Positions 1 through 13,100 of a DNA stretch of 43,706 nt are shown piece after piece (position 1 is the first letter of the stretch; each line of letters starts with the position of its first letter). The stretch comes from Xanthoparmelia taractica. Its lineage: Eukaryota; Ascomycota; Lecanoromycetes; Lecanorales; Parmeliaceae. The DNA lies in the NCBI GenBank assembly GCA_033085395.1, contig JANQBS010000298.1, forward strand, positions 1 to 43,706, in the 5' to 3' direction. Under the pieces are notes generated by a model that searched no databases, was not told the DNA's origin, and worked only from the letters and a program-made list of their open reading frames with translations. A program made the position numbers and the translations under genes.

Positions 1-73
1 ATAATTTTTTAAAAAAAGTTGAAAAAAAGTTGAAAACGACTATGTTCAACAGATACCACACCTTTCCGACCCG
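1..73. mobile_element. Right end of a small TA-flanked inverted-repeat element (MITE-like), cut by the window start
   Basis: This stretch matches the right end of the complete element at 41443-41714: an A-rich run, then a segment ending in CCTTTCCGACCCG followed by TA. The two copies differ at only a few positions, mostly transitions. The left end lies outside the window. The family assignment rests on the terminal CGGGTCGG inverted repeat and TA flank seen in the complete copy; no coding capacity is visible. Confidence 0.8.
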
Positions 74-75
74 TA

Positions 76-355
76 TCATAAGTCTATATATTTAAAGAAG
101 AAAACTTCGAGATCTATAAGATTATAATTAAAGAATACGTTACGAAGAATATCTACAATAAACCTAATAATCTTAATAAACATATACTAAATATTTATAA
201 AGTTCTCGATAAGATAAAGATTAAATTTTATAAATTTAAGATTAATATAACGAAATAAGAGAACGAAATAAGAAAGCGTATTTTCGTCTAATAGATAGTT
301 ATATTACGTTAAATAACGAGATTTATTTATTAATAAGAGACTTAGAAATCTCTAA
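76..355. other. Decayed AT-rich DNA, target of the copia insertion
   Basis: No identifiable gene. A plus-strand frame reads for some tens of codons with hydrophilic, lysine-rich residues and scattered TAA/TAG stops, which suggests an old coding sequence, but I recognise no family. It is the left flank of the copia element and should continue at 14447. Confidence 0.5.
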
Positions 356-360
356 AAGAG

Positions 361-484
361 TGTTGAGATTCGGGTCACGTGACTATATCACGTGGCACGC
401 TAATGCGTGCCTTATAGTCTCGCTTTCCTAGCTAGTACTTCTTAGTAAACACAATTACTATGTGTTCTATCTTATATTTTAATA
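361..484 (+). repeat. 5' LTR of copia-A
   Basis: Starts TGTTGAGATTCG and ends AATA where an intact copy (25875) ends AACA, a CpA to TpA change. It is 124 bp, the same as its partner at 14318-14441. It is much richer in G and C than the interior of the element. Confidence 0.93.
374..411. promoter_or_regulatory. Palindromic sites in the copia LTR: two CACGTG boxes and a hairpin
   Basis: The LTR contains the 10-bp palindrome GTCACGTGAC (374-383), a second CACGTG (389-394), and directly after it an inverted repeat GGCACGC-TAAT-GCGTGCC (394-411; 7-bp stem, 4-nt loop). The same array is kept in the right LTR (from 14331). In the LTR at 25752 both CACGTG boxes are lost by transitions. CACGTG is the core bound by fungal bHLH factors; use as an LTR promoter element is an inference from position. 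Confidence 0.5.
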
Positions 485-501
485 GGTTATAAGCCCGGGC
501 T
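485..501 (+). other. Presumed primer-binding region of copia-A
   Basis: Directly after the 5' LTR, where the minus-strand primer site of an LTR element belongs, lies GGTTATAAGCCCGGGCT, whose last ten bases form the palindrome AGCCCGGGCT. I could not match it confidently to a tRNA end or half-tRNA, so the primer is unknown. Confidence 0.35.
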
Positions 502-851
502 ATGCCCGATAGTAATTTAGCTATATTATAACCTATCGTTATTACGATAACTCTTTAATACTTATAGCGATTATTTAATAATCTCTTTATAATAATACTT
601 TTTATATTAAAATAATTATTTAGAGTCTAAACGACTATAATTCGCTATTAATTCGAGGGCTAAAATTTATTACTTAGCGCTCTCCCGTGTTAAGGCCAAT
701 AATATTAAATCTCGCTACGCGATTAATTAAAATTATATATTTATTAAAGTCTTTAAAATACTATTATTTTTCCTATATAAAACACGCTAAATAAAGAGAA
801 ATACGTCTTTTTTTATTATATCGAAATATTAAATTAGATAGCGAGTATATA
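485..851 (+). other. Leader of copia-A, 5' side of the nested Gypsy
   Basis: Decayed copia sequence between the 5' LTR and the Gypsy-A insertion. It resumes at 7887. No clear gag motif could be read here; the region probably holds the untranslated leader and perhaps the start of gag. Confidence 0.55.
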
Positions 852-1039
852 TGTTACAGTTATGACCTTGAGGAAGCCCTCCGCAGGCGCCTTCCTAGCC
901 CTTGGCTAGGAGAAGGAGCTGGGGAAGCTACGTCCGTACTAGTACTAGCATGGCTAGGCGTGAGTACTTATTCTTCGAGCTCTCCCATAGTTTCTAATTA
1001 ATCTTCTTTCACTTAATTAATTAATACTTATACTTATTA
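852..1039 (+). repeat. 5' LTR of Gypsy-A
   Basis: 188 bp. It contains an inverted repeat CCTAGCC-CTT-GGCTAGG (895-911) and is clearly less mutated than the interior. Its end TTATTA corresponds to TTATCA in the partner LTR, a CpA to TpA change. Confidence 0.92.
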
Positions 1040-3500
1040 TTCAATAGCAACGTCTATTGCATTTAGCTATTATTACATATATTATCCCTGCATTAGATAT
1101 AGCATTAGTTCTTTATCAATCTATTATTTACTCGCTACTTGCTTACTACTTATAAGTCGACCTTGACGTTATTATTAGCCCTTGTTGAAGGTCTTTCTAT
1201 AAAGCCTTTCTTTAATCTCTTATTAATTATCCTCCTATTCGAGAATTATATTAATACTATCTTAGTATCAATTATTACTATTATCAAAACTCTTAATAAA
1301 GATTATCACTATTTAAAATCTTCTGCAAGTAGTTATCGTAATTATATTAAGCACTTCTTTATCGCTTAATAGCGATCTTATACGCATTAATTATTAAATC
1401 TATCGCTTTATAAAAGTAATAAGTTAAGTATATCTAGCAGACGTCTCTCACGAGATAAAACTTACTATTAAATATATCTATCGTTACTATAAACGCCCGA
1501 AGCAATTATTATCATCGGCTTAAGTAATTGTTTTATTATTCTAGTAATTACGACGCTCTACTTCAATAGAGTTACTATTCTTTTCATCTAGCTAGACTAT
1601 CGATACGTTTATATTTCGATATACTATTAAAGTCTTTATTAATTATATTATTAAATATAGAAGTCTTTTATAACTAAAAAAATATTTTCGTACTTAGAAT
1701 TCTTTCACTATAAGTATCGATAGTATAGATACTATTAGAGCTATCTTAATAGAGAAAATTATCTACGATAAATCTATCGAATTAAAGTTAGAATTATAGT
1801 CGCTTAGAATAGATAAGTAGCTATTTAACGTATAATTAATAAGATAGTTACTGCTATTATAGTAGCTTCTCGCCAACCCTTAGTATTATTAAGCTTATTA
1901 GAATCGTCTAGCTTTATCGATCTCGCTAATTCGCCTAAAGATAATAATGCTATTAATATTATTATCTTAAGATAAAATATTAATAATTTAGGATTTTTCG
2001 ATTTATATTACGATGAAAAGATAGTTAATAATAAAGCAGCAATTGAGTATACTAGCAAAAAAACCTACTTTAGAGATATTCACTTTTTCCTTAATCGTAT
2101 TAAGCAATTCGTGTCTATCAAAGAAGCTAATATAATATATAATAATCTGTGACTAAGCTTACGAGATATTACTCTTTTATAATAAATTAGTGAGCTATCT
2201 AACACTAAACGCTATATTATTACTTACGATTTCGATATCGATAAGTAAGTAAAGCTACTTATTAAACGATTTAAATAATTATCAAATATTATTATTAATT
2301 CACTTCTTCGGGAAATATACTTCTTATATAACGCTACTATTAAGCGCGAGTTAAGAAAGTTCGCTTAACGTATACTACGCTCTATCAAGAATTCTAATAT
2401 CAATAATATTAAATTATAGCTTAATTTAATATATAATAATATTAATCTTAACCTAAGAATATATATATAGCGTTTTATAGACGTCTTTATTATTAATTTC
2501 TTTATTATTAAGCTTAATACCGTAAATACGAATAATAAGCCTATATTAATAAGAAGATAGAAGAATCTTCATTATATCGATCTAAGAGATCTTATTCTCG
2601 CAGTAATATATAACGTTTAAATCAAACTAATTAATATTCTCGTTAATCTTACGATAATAATAATAATATATTATTTCGATTTACGGGAGATGGCTACTAA
2701 GATTCACGATCTTTCTATAATAGCAATAACCCTTATAACGATAATAGACTATTCTTCTCTTTAAGATTATTCTATCTCTATTAAAACAATATTAATTAAT
2801 ATTAGTAGTATTAGCTATATTAGTAATAGCGGCCTTAGCTATCTTTATTTACTAGGTAATCGCTATAAATTATTAATAAAAACGTAAGTTCGTCTTTTAA
2901 TTAAAAGAACTCTTCGAATTAATATTAAGATTAAAGAAAAAACTTTAATAGAAATTCTTTTCGAAGATTCTTTATTATTAAAGCTTATTATATCGAAGAT
3001 TAAGAAAATATATCTTCGAATAATTATAAAAGCTATGCTAGCTATAACGATTAGAAAGACTTCGAATAATATAAATATATCTTCTATTAAAGAGCTACTT
3101 AAGTCAACGAATAGTTCGCCTTCTCTGCGAAAGTCTTTATCGAATTATCTAATAAGGATTACGAGTAAAAAGACTTCGTTGAAGCACACTTTATTATCTC
3201 TTTCGCTAGATTAGTAAATTTATCTTTATATTAATTCTATAATAAAATCTTTTCCTTAAATAATTGATTATATAAATACGTTCGCTTATATAGAAAATCG
3301 TCTATAGATTATAAAAGGAACTTTGTTACTATAGAAGTATTTAGTTACTTAATAAAAATTATTAGATTATCTATTAAGAACATATCTACATTAGAATATA
3401 TCTTTCGTGATTATCGCTTCGCTATTATCAAAATCTCACTAATCTATTAAGATCGACTATATAAATACTACTTTAATATCGACTATATTATATTATTAAT
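1040..3500 (+). pseudogene. Decayed gag region of Gypsy-A
   Basis: Between the 5' LTR and the recognisable pol. It should encode the capsid and nucleocapsid protein, but stops are dense and I could not identify a capsid motif or a CCHC zinc knuckle with confidence. The 76-codon open frame at 1139-1369 is a chance remnant. Assignment rests on position in the element. Confidence 0.5.
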
Positions 3501-6500
3501 TAATCGCGTATTTCTTAATTAGATTCTTAATGAAGAAGGTCTTTAAATTAAAATCAAGAAGATAATTTTATTAATTAAGATTCGTGAGCTAGACACGAAG
3601 AAGCATAATATTTATAAATACCCTGTTATTCTTATATATATATCAGATAATTACAATAAGATCGCATTAATTAATCGTGAGATCTATATCGTAATAACTT
3701 ATTCGTTAAAGTACTCATTAATATCGATATTATAAAGTTAGAAGATATTATTATCGACACTAATAAGAATCTTATTACTATTAACTTATACGACTCTCTT
3801 TAAATACTAATATCTATAATTATTAAGAGTTTAAGAACTAATATTATCATTATTAGTAAGGCGCGTTAAATAATACTTACGTATTCTTTCATAACGATAC
3901 TTATCGAAGCTATCTGCTTACTTAAAGATCGGGATCTATTATTCGAATCGTCTTAGCTCGACGCTCTCACTCTATCTATTTATATCATTAATTATACTCT
4001 CTCTAAGATTATAATGCGTAATAATATAGATCTCTTTATTACTCTTATTAGACGTATTCGCCTAGATAAAGTGCTTAAATACGAAGTAGAAAAATACTTT
4101 TTAATTACTATGAAGTATATTATTATAGCAGATAAGTCTCTTAAACGAAAAATATCTCAAATTAAATAAGACTTTTAAATTACTTTAAGAATAATTATCG
4201 CTTTTAATACTAATATTATTCTCAACGCTATTAAGAATAAGATACTTTATCGCACTAATACTTCGATCTATAATAACTTTATAATAGTATATATTATATT
4301 CGATATTATCGAAGTCTTCCCTAGTCTATAAAAGAATATTAATAATATTATTAATATGCTAGAAGATTAATAAATAAAGATATCTCTTATAAAGAATAAA
4401 AAGAATATCTATAAAGTAGATTAAGCACGCGTCTATCTTATAGACGTGCGAGATAAGAAAGTTATTAACGAAGTCTTCGATAAACTCTATAAGTAAGATC
4501 GTATAAAATAAATAATTACTACTATATTATTCTCTTTTCTCTATTTTATAATATAAAAGTTAATTTTAGATGAATCTAAAGGTTATATAATCGTTGATAT
4601 TAGGGCACTTAATAGAATTACTATATTAGATATCTATCTCGTTTCTTCTTAAGCTAAGATTCTTGCTCTAATTAGATATACTACGTATATCTCTATTATA
4701 GACGCTATTATTATTATCGTCTTATTGTTTTATCTTATCGCGATTAAAAGATCTTTAATATCTTAGTTATAAAATATAAAGACTTATTTACGTACGTGCA
4801 ACGAATAATTAATCGTATTCTTCGCTTATTTCGTAGCTTCTATCGAATATACGTTAACGATATTATTATATTCTCTATCTCTCTAAAAGAATATATTAAA
4901 TATCTTAGATAAGTCTTTTAAGTATTATTAGAAATAAATATTCACTTAGCACTTAATAAGGTCTTAGATATCTATTCGTGTAATTACTTAATTAGCGCAT
5001 CGACGCTCTAGATCTAGCTATGATAGCAGATAAGCTAATAGTTATACGTAATCTAAAGTTCCCGCGCACCCTAACTACCTTAGAGCGCTATCTTAATATA
5101 ATAAGCTATCTTAAGCAATACGTGTTATACTATTTAGCTATTATCAAGTCGCTTTAAGAGCGCAAGATATTACTTAATCGTAACTATAAGAGCATTACGA
5201 AAAGTGCTCGTAAGAATAAAGTCGATAGATTATATATTTAAACGCTTACCCCCAAGAAGCTTAATACTTATTATTAACTTCAAGAAATCTTCGTATCTCC
5301 AATTATATTATATTATTATAATTTAATTAAATAGCTATATATTAATCTCGATGCTAGCAAGGAATTGGAATTCGAAGTATACATCTATTATATTAAGGTA
5401 GATGATTCAACTAAGCTATCAAAGACTTTCAAGGATTCTACTATAGAGTTAACTCGTCGATTACTCTCTTTAATTAACTTATCTACTTCGTCTTTCTTAT
5501 AGAAGACTTTCACGATTATTAAAGCACTTAAGTAGAAGTCTATATAACTAATTCTTTTTCTTAACAAATAGCTTACGCTAGTAGAGATTCGCTACTAATT
5601 AATCGAACTTAAAATAATCAAAATCGTTTGAGTAATTAAGAAAATACGTTATCTAATCGAAGAATTAATTAATATTATTATTATCTATATTAATCACTCT
5701 ATTACTATTAATATTATACGTTAAAGTAGTATAAATACTACTTCTATAGAAAAGCTTAATCTCCGCCTTATTAGAGCGTCGAAGTATTTATAACGATTTC
5801 GTATCGAGCTAAGATATAAGTCTAATAAAGTTAATATTATATTTAATACTCTATCTCGACTAGTAAGTCGCTTATATCGATCTAAGACTAATAGATTTAT
5901 TTTAAATAATATCGATTTCTTTTTAATTAGCTTAATTATAATAAGCGAAGTCTTTCGCGAACGATTTTAAAAAGATTATTAAAACGAGTCTAGATAAAGT
6001 AGAATTATGACTATAGTGAAGTTAAATCTTAATCTTGAATCGAAGAATATAGCTAGACTATTATATAAATTGATTAAGGATTTATTTTACTTTAATAATC
6101 TCGAGCGAGGATTACAATTATACTTATTCATCAAGGACCTTAAACAAAAAATATTCAAATTAATATATAACGAGATAAGATATTCTAATTACACTCGTAC
6201 TTATAAGAAGCTTACTAATAGCCTCTATATCTTTAATATAACTATTAAGCTATATAAGTATCTACGTTACTATTCTCACTATCAACTATATTAGACTCCG
6301 CGATATATATCGTATAGATCGCTATAACCCATCTACACGCCTAGTAGATTATTTTATATTATCACGATTAATTTTATTCTAACTTTATTAAAGACTTTAA
6401 TCGAAAAAGATTACGCTATATTAATTATTAATAAGTTTAATAAAGTTATTACCTTTATATTAGACTATATTAAATAAGACGATTAATAGTGAGTATATCG

Positions 6501-7592
6501 CTTATTATTTCATCTGCTACTGCTTAATTATGATATCTTATAAGTCGTTATCTTCGATCGCTATCGCCGCTTTATTGAAGAGATATAGCAATAGATTCTA
6601 AAGAAGCTTAAGATCGATCTCTTATTTTCTATTGCATAATATTCTTAAATCGATGGCCAATCTAAGAAGTTTAATAAGATAGCTAAGATTACGCTACGAT
6701 ATTTTATTCTTATAGTAACGAAATAGTTATTAATGCTATTATAAATATCTTCGGCACTTAATAACTTAATTAAATATAATTCAACTCATCTCGCTTCTAT
6801 AAAAGTACTCTATAACTTTAAGATTAAAGAATTACTAAATCTACTAAATATTAATAGTCTTAATCTTAGCGATTTTACTAAAGTAACTTCGTAAAATACT
6901 ACTACACCTACTATTAGCACTTATCAAGAATCTTTTTTATCAGCACTTATTACGTTAGTATCGTCTACTCTATCTTTCGCAATAGATATTAGTCGTGCTA
7001 TTATTATAAGGATTTCACTAAGGTTTTCAATAGTCAATGCGTTTTTAGTGAGTTATCGATCTAAGTATATCGATATATAAGACGCCCTCGTATTCGCATT
7101 CCTTAGAATCAAGAAGCATTATAATTCGAAGCATAAGTAAATATTCTTTAAGGTCGGCGACTTCGTGTACTTACGTCTTTATAGAGATTACGAAATAGTT
7201 AAAATATAATCTAGTAAGCTAGAATAATAGTTCGCTAAATTATTTAAGATATTAGAACGCATTAATAGAGTAGCATATCGACTTAAGCTATTATCTATCA
7301 TGAAGATTCATAATATTATATCTATGATACATCTCGAACCAGCTATCGTATTAGCTGCAAACCCTTATAGGCGCCAATCTATCGTATTATTATTTATTAT
7401 AATCGATAACGAGAAAGAGTATAAAGTCGAACGTCTTCTTAGAAAACGTTAACGTCGATTCGAACGTGCTAAGCACGTTATTACACAGTACTTAATTCGC
7501 TAGAAGAAATATAATCCGTAGAATAATTAATGATTATTAGTATAACAGCTAGCTAACGTATTTGAGCTAATTAAGAACTTTGAAAAAATTTA
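3501..7592 (+). pseudogene. Decayed Gypsy-A pol: reverse transcriptase, RNase H, integrase, chromodomain
   Basis: This was a Gypsy polyprotein that copied the element RNA and integrated the cDNA. Reading through stops, a conserved pre-RT stretch lies at about 4430-4500. The reverse transcriptase follows, with IVDIRALNRIT (about 4580-4620) and the active-site box read as YVND at 4850-4861 instead of YVDD. RNase H shows INLDASKELEF near 5340-5370. The integrase zinc-binding region lies in the 95-codon open frame at 6007-6294, and the integrase core runs to about 6900. A C-terminal chromodomain (KEYKVERLLRKR...) lies at about 7405-7592. The loss of the first catalytic aspartate (GAC to AAC after TpG) and dozens of in-frame stops fit RIP. 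The chromodomain places it among the chromoviruses, which target heterochromatin. Confidence 0.85.
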
Positions 7593-7656
7593 TAATAGCA
7601 TATTAGAACTAACTTAGTACTTGACTTAAGTATATATATATTTAGCTACGATTATT

Positions 7657-7673
7657 ATCATCGGGGCGATGAT
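7657..7673. other. Small perfect hairpin near the 3' LTR of Gypsy-A
   Basis: ATCATCG-GGG-CGATGAT forms a 7-bp perfect stem with a 3-base loop, 21 bp upstream of the 3' LTR, in otherwise very AT-rich DNA. The position is close to where a polypurine primer or an RNA structure would lie; a role is not shown. Confidence 0.4.
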
Positions 7674-7693
7674 CTTAATAGTCTATAAGCAAC

Positions 7694-7881
7694 TGTTATA
7701 GTTATAACCTTAAAAAAGCCCTTCGTAGGCGTCTTTCTAGCCCTTAGCTAGGAGAAGCAGTTGGGGAAGCTACGTCCGTACTAGTACTAGCATGACTGGG
7801 CGTGAGTACTTATTCTCCGAGCTCTCACATAGTTTCTAATTAATCTTCTTCCACTCAATCAATTAGTACTTATGCTTATCA
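7694..7881 (+). repeat. 3' LTR of Gypsy-A
   Basis: 188 bp, the same length as the 5' LTR, ending TTATCA and followed by the target duplication ATATA (7882-7886). It differs from the 5' LTR mainly by transitions. Confidence 0.93.
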
Positions 7882-7886
7882 ATATA

Positions 7887-9867
7887 GACTTTAAAGTTTA
7901 AGGTTAATTATATAATATTCGCAATAACGACGAGAAATTAATTATCTTAATTATTATAAGCGAAGATTAAATCTAAACGAGTTAAGAGAAAGAAGAATAA
8001 ATAAGTTTAATTATTATTTTAACTTTCGCTAATAAAGATTAAAATAAAAATAAATACGTCTTAAAGCGAAGATACTTAATTTCTTTAATCTTTATTAAAA
8101 ATAAAAGTTAAAGATAAATAAATTAAATCTTATTATTATAAAGATAAGAAAGTCTTTAGCACGAATAAGGAATCTCTTAATTAAGAGAAATATAATTAAG
8201 CGAAAATTAAAAATAAACGATTAAGATATATATTATAACTCTCGAGCTAAAATAGTTAAAATAATAAAAATTAAAATAATTAAAATAATTAGTGTAATTT
8301 AAATAGAGAGGAGTCTTTAAGATCTATAAAGATTAAGAACTTTTTTTCTTATTATTCGTTTATATTATATATTTTAAGATTAAAATTCTTATACTCTATA
8401 AGAGAGTTATCTTAATAAAGCGTTATTAGCAACGCTATATTAATTTATTTCTTCGCTCTTCGATAATAAAGATCTCGCTTATATTAAGTTAATCTTAAAA
8501 TTAAAAGAGATTTCTTTTATACGCTCGAGATATTTGCGAGTTTATCGAATAGCGATATCGATAGCGAGTATATTTTAATTGCTCTCGCTAATTTAACTTC
8601 TACTTTAAAATAATCTATCGTTAAAATATCGCCGAAGTTAATCTCTAACGAAGATTTCTTTAATTTTCGAGCGAAATCCGATTTATTAATACTATTAACT
8701 TTATTAATTATAAGAATTTTAAGCTCTAATTATATCGACTAAAGAGATTAAGATTTCGATCTCTCTAATTATCTCGATAATATTAATAAGCTTAAAGATA
8801 TTTTTAATTATTAAATATAAAGATAATAGTTTAAGAATAAATTAAAGCTCTTAAATATCTAATAATATATCGCTAAAAACTTTATAATCTTAGTTATTAT
8901 TAGCGACGATATTATTATTATTAAAAAAATTAAGACGTAAGAGGAAGTTTATAATAAAATCTATATTATATTTAAATCTCGCTATAAGCGAAACACTCGC
9001 TTTATAATTAAGAATAAAATTAATATTAAAGATATCTAGACGATTCTTAAGAAGTTTAAGTCTCGAGACTTTAATATTCTTAACTTCACCTTTAAGAAAA
9101 TAAATAATATTACTCTCGCGAAGGGCGATAATAATTCTTAAAGCTACGTTAATAAATTTATAAAGATACTAAAAGAGTTCGATATTCTATTTTTTAAGCT
9201 TTATCTTAATAAAAATTAAAAAATCTATTACTTTTACTTAAGTTTAAGCTTAGTTTATAACTTATATTACGAGGAATATAATTAGACTTATAATGCTTTC
9301 GATAATAATAGCGAGTCGAATTTAATCTAACCTATACTATTACGAGATTTATTAATATTATTATAAATCTTATAAGCTCTATTATCATCGTCGAAATATA
9401 AATATTAATTGCGTTAATTAATAAAATTTTTATATATATTTTATAGAGTGTAATTATTCTAATTATCGTCGAAGATTACTTCGAAAATAAGATTTAATCG
9501 AGAGCTTATATCAATAACTCTCGCATTTACACTTAAATCTATAAATATTATAATTATTATAAAAAAGACTAATATAACGCTTTCAAGTATATTATTTTAT
9601 ATTTTTTATTTAAAATCTAAAGATAATAATAATAGAGAAGATAATAAACGTGATTAAGATAATTATAATAATTATAAAGATTATAGTAATTATAAAAAAA
9701 AGAACTTCTCAGATAAAGATAATAAGAATAAGAATAATTTCCCTTAAAAGTTTATTATCGAGACTACTGCTATTATAATATATATCGAATTATCGGCGAT
9801 CTATAGCTTTATAATCTATATCGAGTAATTAAGTTTAACGACGATCTACTTAATTACTTAATCTTAA
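7887..9867 (+). pseudogene. Decayed copia-A gag
   Basis: Copia sequence resumes after the Gypsy duplication. Between about 8930 and 9360 a plus-strand frame reads as a copia-type capsid protein, including FKSRDFNILNFTFKK-like text near 9050-9105 and LAKGDNNS.SYVNKF at about 9115-9160. A lysine/asparagine-rich linker follows (about 9620-9750), as expected before the nucleocapsid and protease. Stops are frequent and the frame is not continuous. The solo-LTR-like insert at 9868 then splits the gag-pol frame. Confidence 0.7.
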
Positions 9868-10128
9868 TGTAAGGGCGAAAGCACTCAGCGTAGGCTGATA
9901 GGACTCGCTTAACTCGCTTGCTAGGCTATAAGCTACGCAGCAAGGGCAAGTACCTAGCATACTTGGCGGAAGTCTCAAATACCTGCGAATCCCCTTTTTC
10001 TTTCTTTCTTCCTTAGCTATTAGTTCACTTAGCAATCCAGATAATTACTCTAGCACCTACGTTCATAAACCTCGCTGATTGCCTAGCTGCTACGCAGCTC
10101 CATTGAAAAGAGGCCTTGCTACCTCACA
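9868..10128. mobile_element. 261-bp TG...CA insert, probably a solo LTR, nested in copia-A
   Basis: A G+C-richer block that starts TGTAAGGGCG and ends CTCACA, flanked by the exact 5-bp duplication CTTAA (9863-9867 and 10129-10133). This is the signature of an LTR-element insertion reduced to one LTR by recombination, or of a very short LTR-like element. A pyrimidine-rich run lies at about 9990-10012. It is nearly free of RIP, unlike the copia around it, so it is either younger or escaped as too short or single-copy. The 61-codon minus-strand open frame inside is not taken as a gene. Confidence 0.85.
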
Positions 10129-13100
10129 CTTAAACCCTTTAAAATCGAATCTCTTAGTCTTATTTTAAGACGCTAACGCTATTTAAAATAATAATAGAGA
10201 TCTTATTAATATCTACGATCGCTATACTATCGACGTTATAATTTATCGACTACGTATATTCTTAGTATATAATTCGAGATCGTTCGATTTTTTAAATCTT
10301 TATCTTATTCGCTAAATTAGCTAAAATTAACGAGATCATAGATTATATTATAGTCGAGAAAGTTAAGCGTATTTAATTAGAATATAAGGAATTTAAGAAT
10401 AAACGTATCTTAATTATTAATAATATTTAATATATATTTATTAATAAATTTAATCTAATTTCTTAGAGATAGCTAAAGAATTAAAAAATTATTCTTTCTT
10501 TTATATCTAACGAGATTAATATCGAGAAGTATAATATTATTTTCAAGCGCCAGCGTAATCGACTTTATACGCTCGATATCTAAGTAGACGCCTTAGTATA
10601 CTTAGTAGTAATTAATGAAGATATTCTCGCTTACAATAAATTCTTATTCACTATAAGTGCCCTCGCTATTAATATCGATATTTTAGAGTCTCAAATTAAT
10701 AAGAAAATCTTACGAATATAATATAGTTATTATTAATTATTTAAGCTATTAAAATATTAAGAAGCTAGCTAAGATATATATCGAGATAAATCATATTATC
10801 TTACTCTCTAAAGATATCTGCGAATCGTATAATATCGTTAATATAAAGATAAAAAGATATAAGCGTTACGTCGAATCGAGACGTTAAAAAACGATCTAAT
10901 TTATAGTAATATTTAAGATTTATTTCACTCTTTCTATAATAATTATAAATATATAATAACTTTCTTAAACGATAAGATTTTTAGATTCGACGTTTACTTT
11001 ATATTAAATAAGATAAGATCTACGATTCTAGAAGCGTTTAAGTTATTCTTGAATTAAGTGAAATACGATAACTATAGATACACTCGACTTCGATTCGATT
11101 GTAACATCGAGTATAATAATTATAATATATATATATATCGACTATCTAAAGATATTATCTAAGAGAAAATCGTTTTTAATAATTTTTAAATAAACGATAA
11201 ATTAGAATATCTTAGATAAACGATTTAATAAAAGACTAGCGCTATGCTTAAAGAAAGTAAACTATCGTAGAAGTATTAAACGAAGTTCGTTCGAGCATTT
11301 AATTATCTTCGTAATTTATAATTAATCTCAAATCGAGATATTATCTTCTATAAGATCTATATAAGTTATTTATTAAATTTATCTTATCTTCGAATTATCG
11401 AATAGATCGAGTATTATTAGATATATAGAATTAATATCGAGTAAATTAAGTATTAAGATTGTGCGTATAAGAATAAGCTAGTTAATTATCAAGTTAATAA
11501 ATTTTATCGTATACTTCTATTTAATAATAAGATAAAAATCTTCTTTAATATTATCTAAATTAATAACGTCTTATCTAAACTTACTTTAATAAAATTTATT
11601 CTTCGCGAAATATAATAAATTAATAATATTAAGCTTTTAAAAGCTTATAATAAATATTATAATAACGTTATTAACGCTATTTAGAAGTTTATTTTAATAT
11701 TTATTTTAAAGAAAAGAGTCTTTAAAAGAAGACGCGAACTCTTTATCAAAGCGATTAACTTTATTATAATATTAATTTAAAAAAAATATCTTATAAAGAT
11801 TAAAATTTTAATTAAGATATAGTTCTTAACTCGAAGAGCGTCGCTCTCGTATATATTTTTAAAAAAGTTATTAAAATTACTTAAAACGCTTTATAATAAA
11901 ACGCTTATATTATTTATAATTTTTAAAGACTCGATATTAGACGAAAAATTTATAATACGATTTATAATAATTAAAAAATCTTTAAAATATAAATCGTCGA
12001 GACGATACCTGATTCTTAAAGCTTATTATAATCTTATTTTAAACTCTCTTATCTTATTAATTAAAGCTAATATTCTTAAATTATATAAGTCTTAAAGTTA
12101 TAAAAAGACGATAATAAACGTATATTAAAAAATATAATAAAAACTTATTATATAGAAAGAAGTTAACTTTCTCGTAATTAACGATATTCAGATTTTAATA
12201 AATCTTTTCTCGAACGCGTATATCTTAGAGAATAAATAAGTTTATAAAATTAAGCGTAAATCTTAAAAAGAGATCGCTCGCTATAAAACTCGTTAAATAA
12301 TATATAACTTTAAATAACGCGAGAGTATAGATTTTAATAAGACTTTTATCTTTGTTATTAAATTTATAAATTATAAAATTATTTTTATCTTAGCGATAGC
12401 TCTAAATTAAAAGCTAAAATAAATAAATATTAAAATAATTTTTCTATATAATAACGTAAAGGAAATTATCTATATTATATAATTTATCGACTTTAAAGTT
12501 AGCGATAAATATAAGATATATAAATTAAAGAAGACGCTATATAATCTAAAATAGTCTCTTAAAATTTAATATAATATCTTAATAATATATCTTAAAAAGC
12601 TAGATTTCGAGTCTATTACGATCGATTACTCGATCTTTAATAATAATATTATTATTATTATTATCTATATAAATAATATTTTATTAATCGATTTTAATAA
12701 AAAGAAAATTTAAGGTATTAAAGATAAGCTTTATAAGCGCTTTAAGATAATCGATTTAAATACGTATAGCTACTATCTCGATATAATTATTATTAAAGAT
12801 TAGATTCATCGAATCTTACGACTCGACTAGACGAGCTATATTTAAAAATTTATTATTAAATATAATATATAAGAGAGTAAAGAAATTCTTATTTAAATAA
12901 GTATAAAAAAGTATTAAATCGCTAAAGAAGACTTTTAGATAATCGAAGCTTTTTATATTATCTATTAATTAGCTATTAACTCGTTAATATATATAATATT
13001 AAATATTAGATTAGATATTATCTATATTATTTTAATAATATCTTAATATAACTTTAATTCGAATAAGTCTCCCTAAAAAATAATTAAATATATCTTTTAA

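Larger units (their letters stand above)
852..7881 (+). mobile_element. Gypsy LTR retrotransposon with chromodomain (Gypsy-A), full length, nested in copia-A, RIP-inactivated
   Basis: LTRs of exactly 188 bp (852-1039 and 7694-7881) begin TGTTA and end at TTATCA/TTATTA. The element is bounded by the 5-bp duplication ATATA (847-851 and 7882-7886). The interior reads on the plus strand in the Gypsy order: reverse transcriptase, RNase H, integrase, then a chromodomain. LTR differences are almost all transitions. It lies inside copia-A and is therefore the younger insertion. Confidence 0.95.

Noticed and set aside
1139..1369. 76-codon plus-strand open frame, hydrophobic.
   Set aside because: It lies directly after the Gypsy-A 5' LTR. 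Composition is that expected from random AT-rich sequence, and no signal for a real small protein was found.
9549..9590. Codons TAT at spacing CX2CX4HX4C, as if a gag zinc knuckle had all four ligands changed to Tyr by RIP.
   Set aside because: It is not in the frame of the gag text on either side, lacks the usual Gly before His, and Tyr codons are very common in this AT-rich DNA. It may be chance.
9850..10035. 61-codon minus-strand open frame in a G+C-rich block.
   Set aside because: It crosses the left border of a transposon insert defined by a perfect duplication (CTTAA), and the translation shows no family features.
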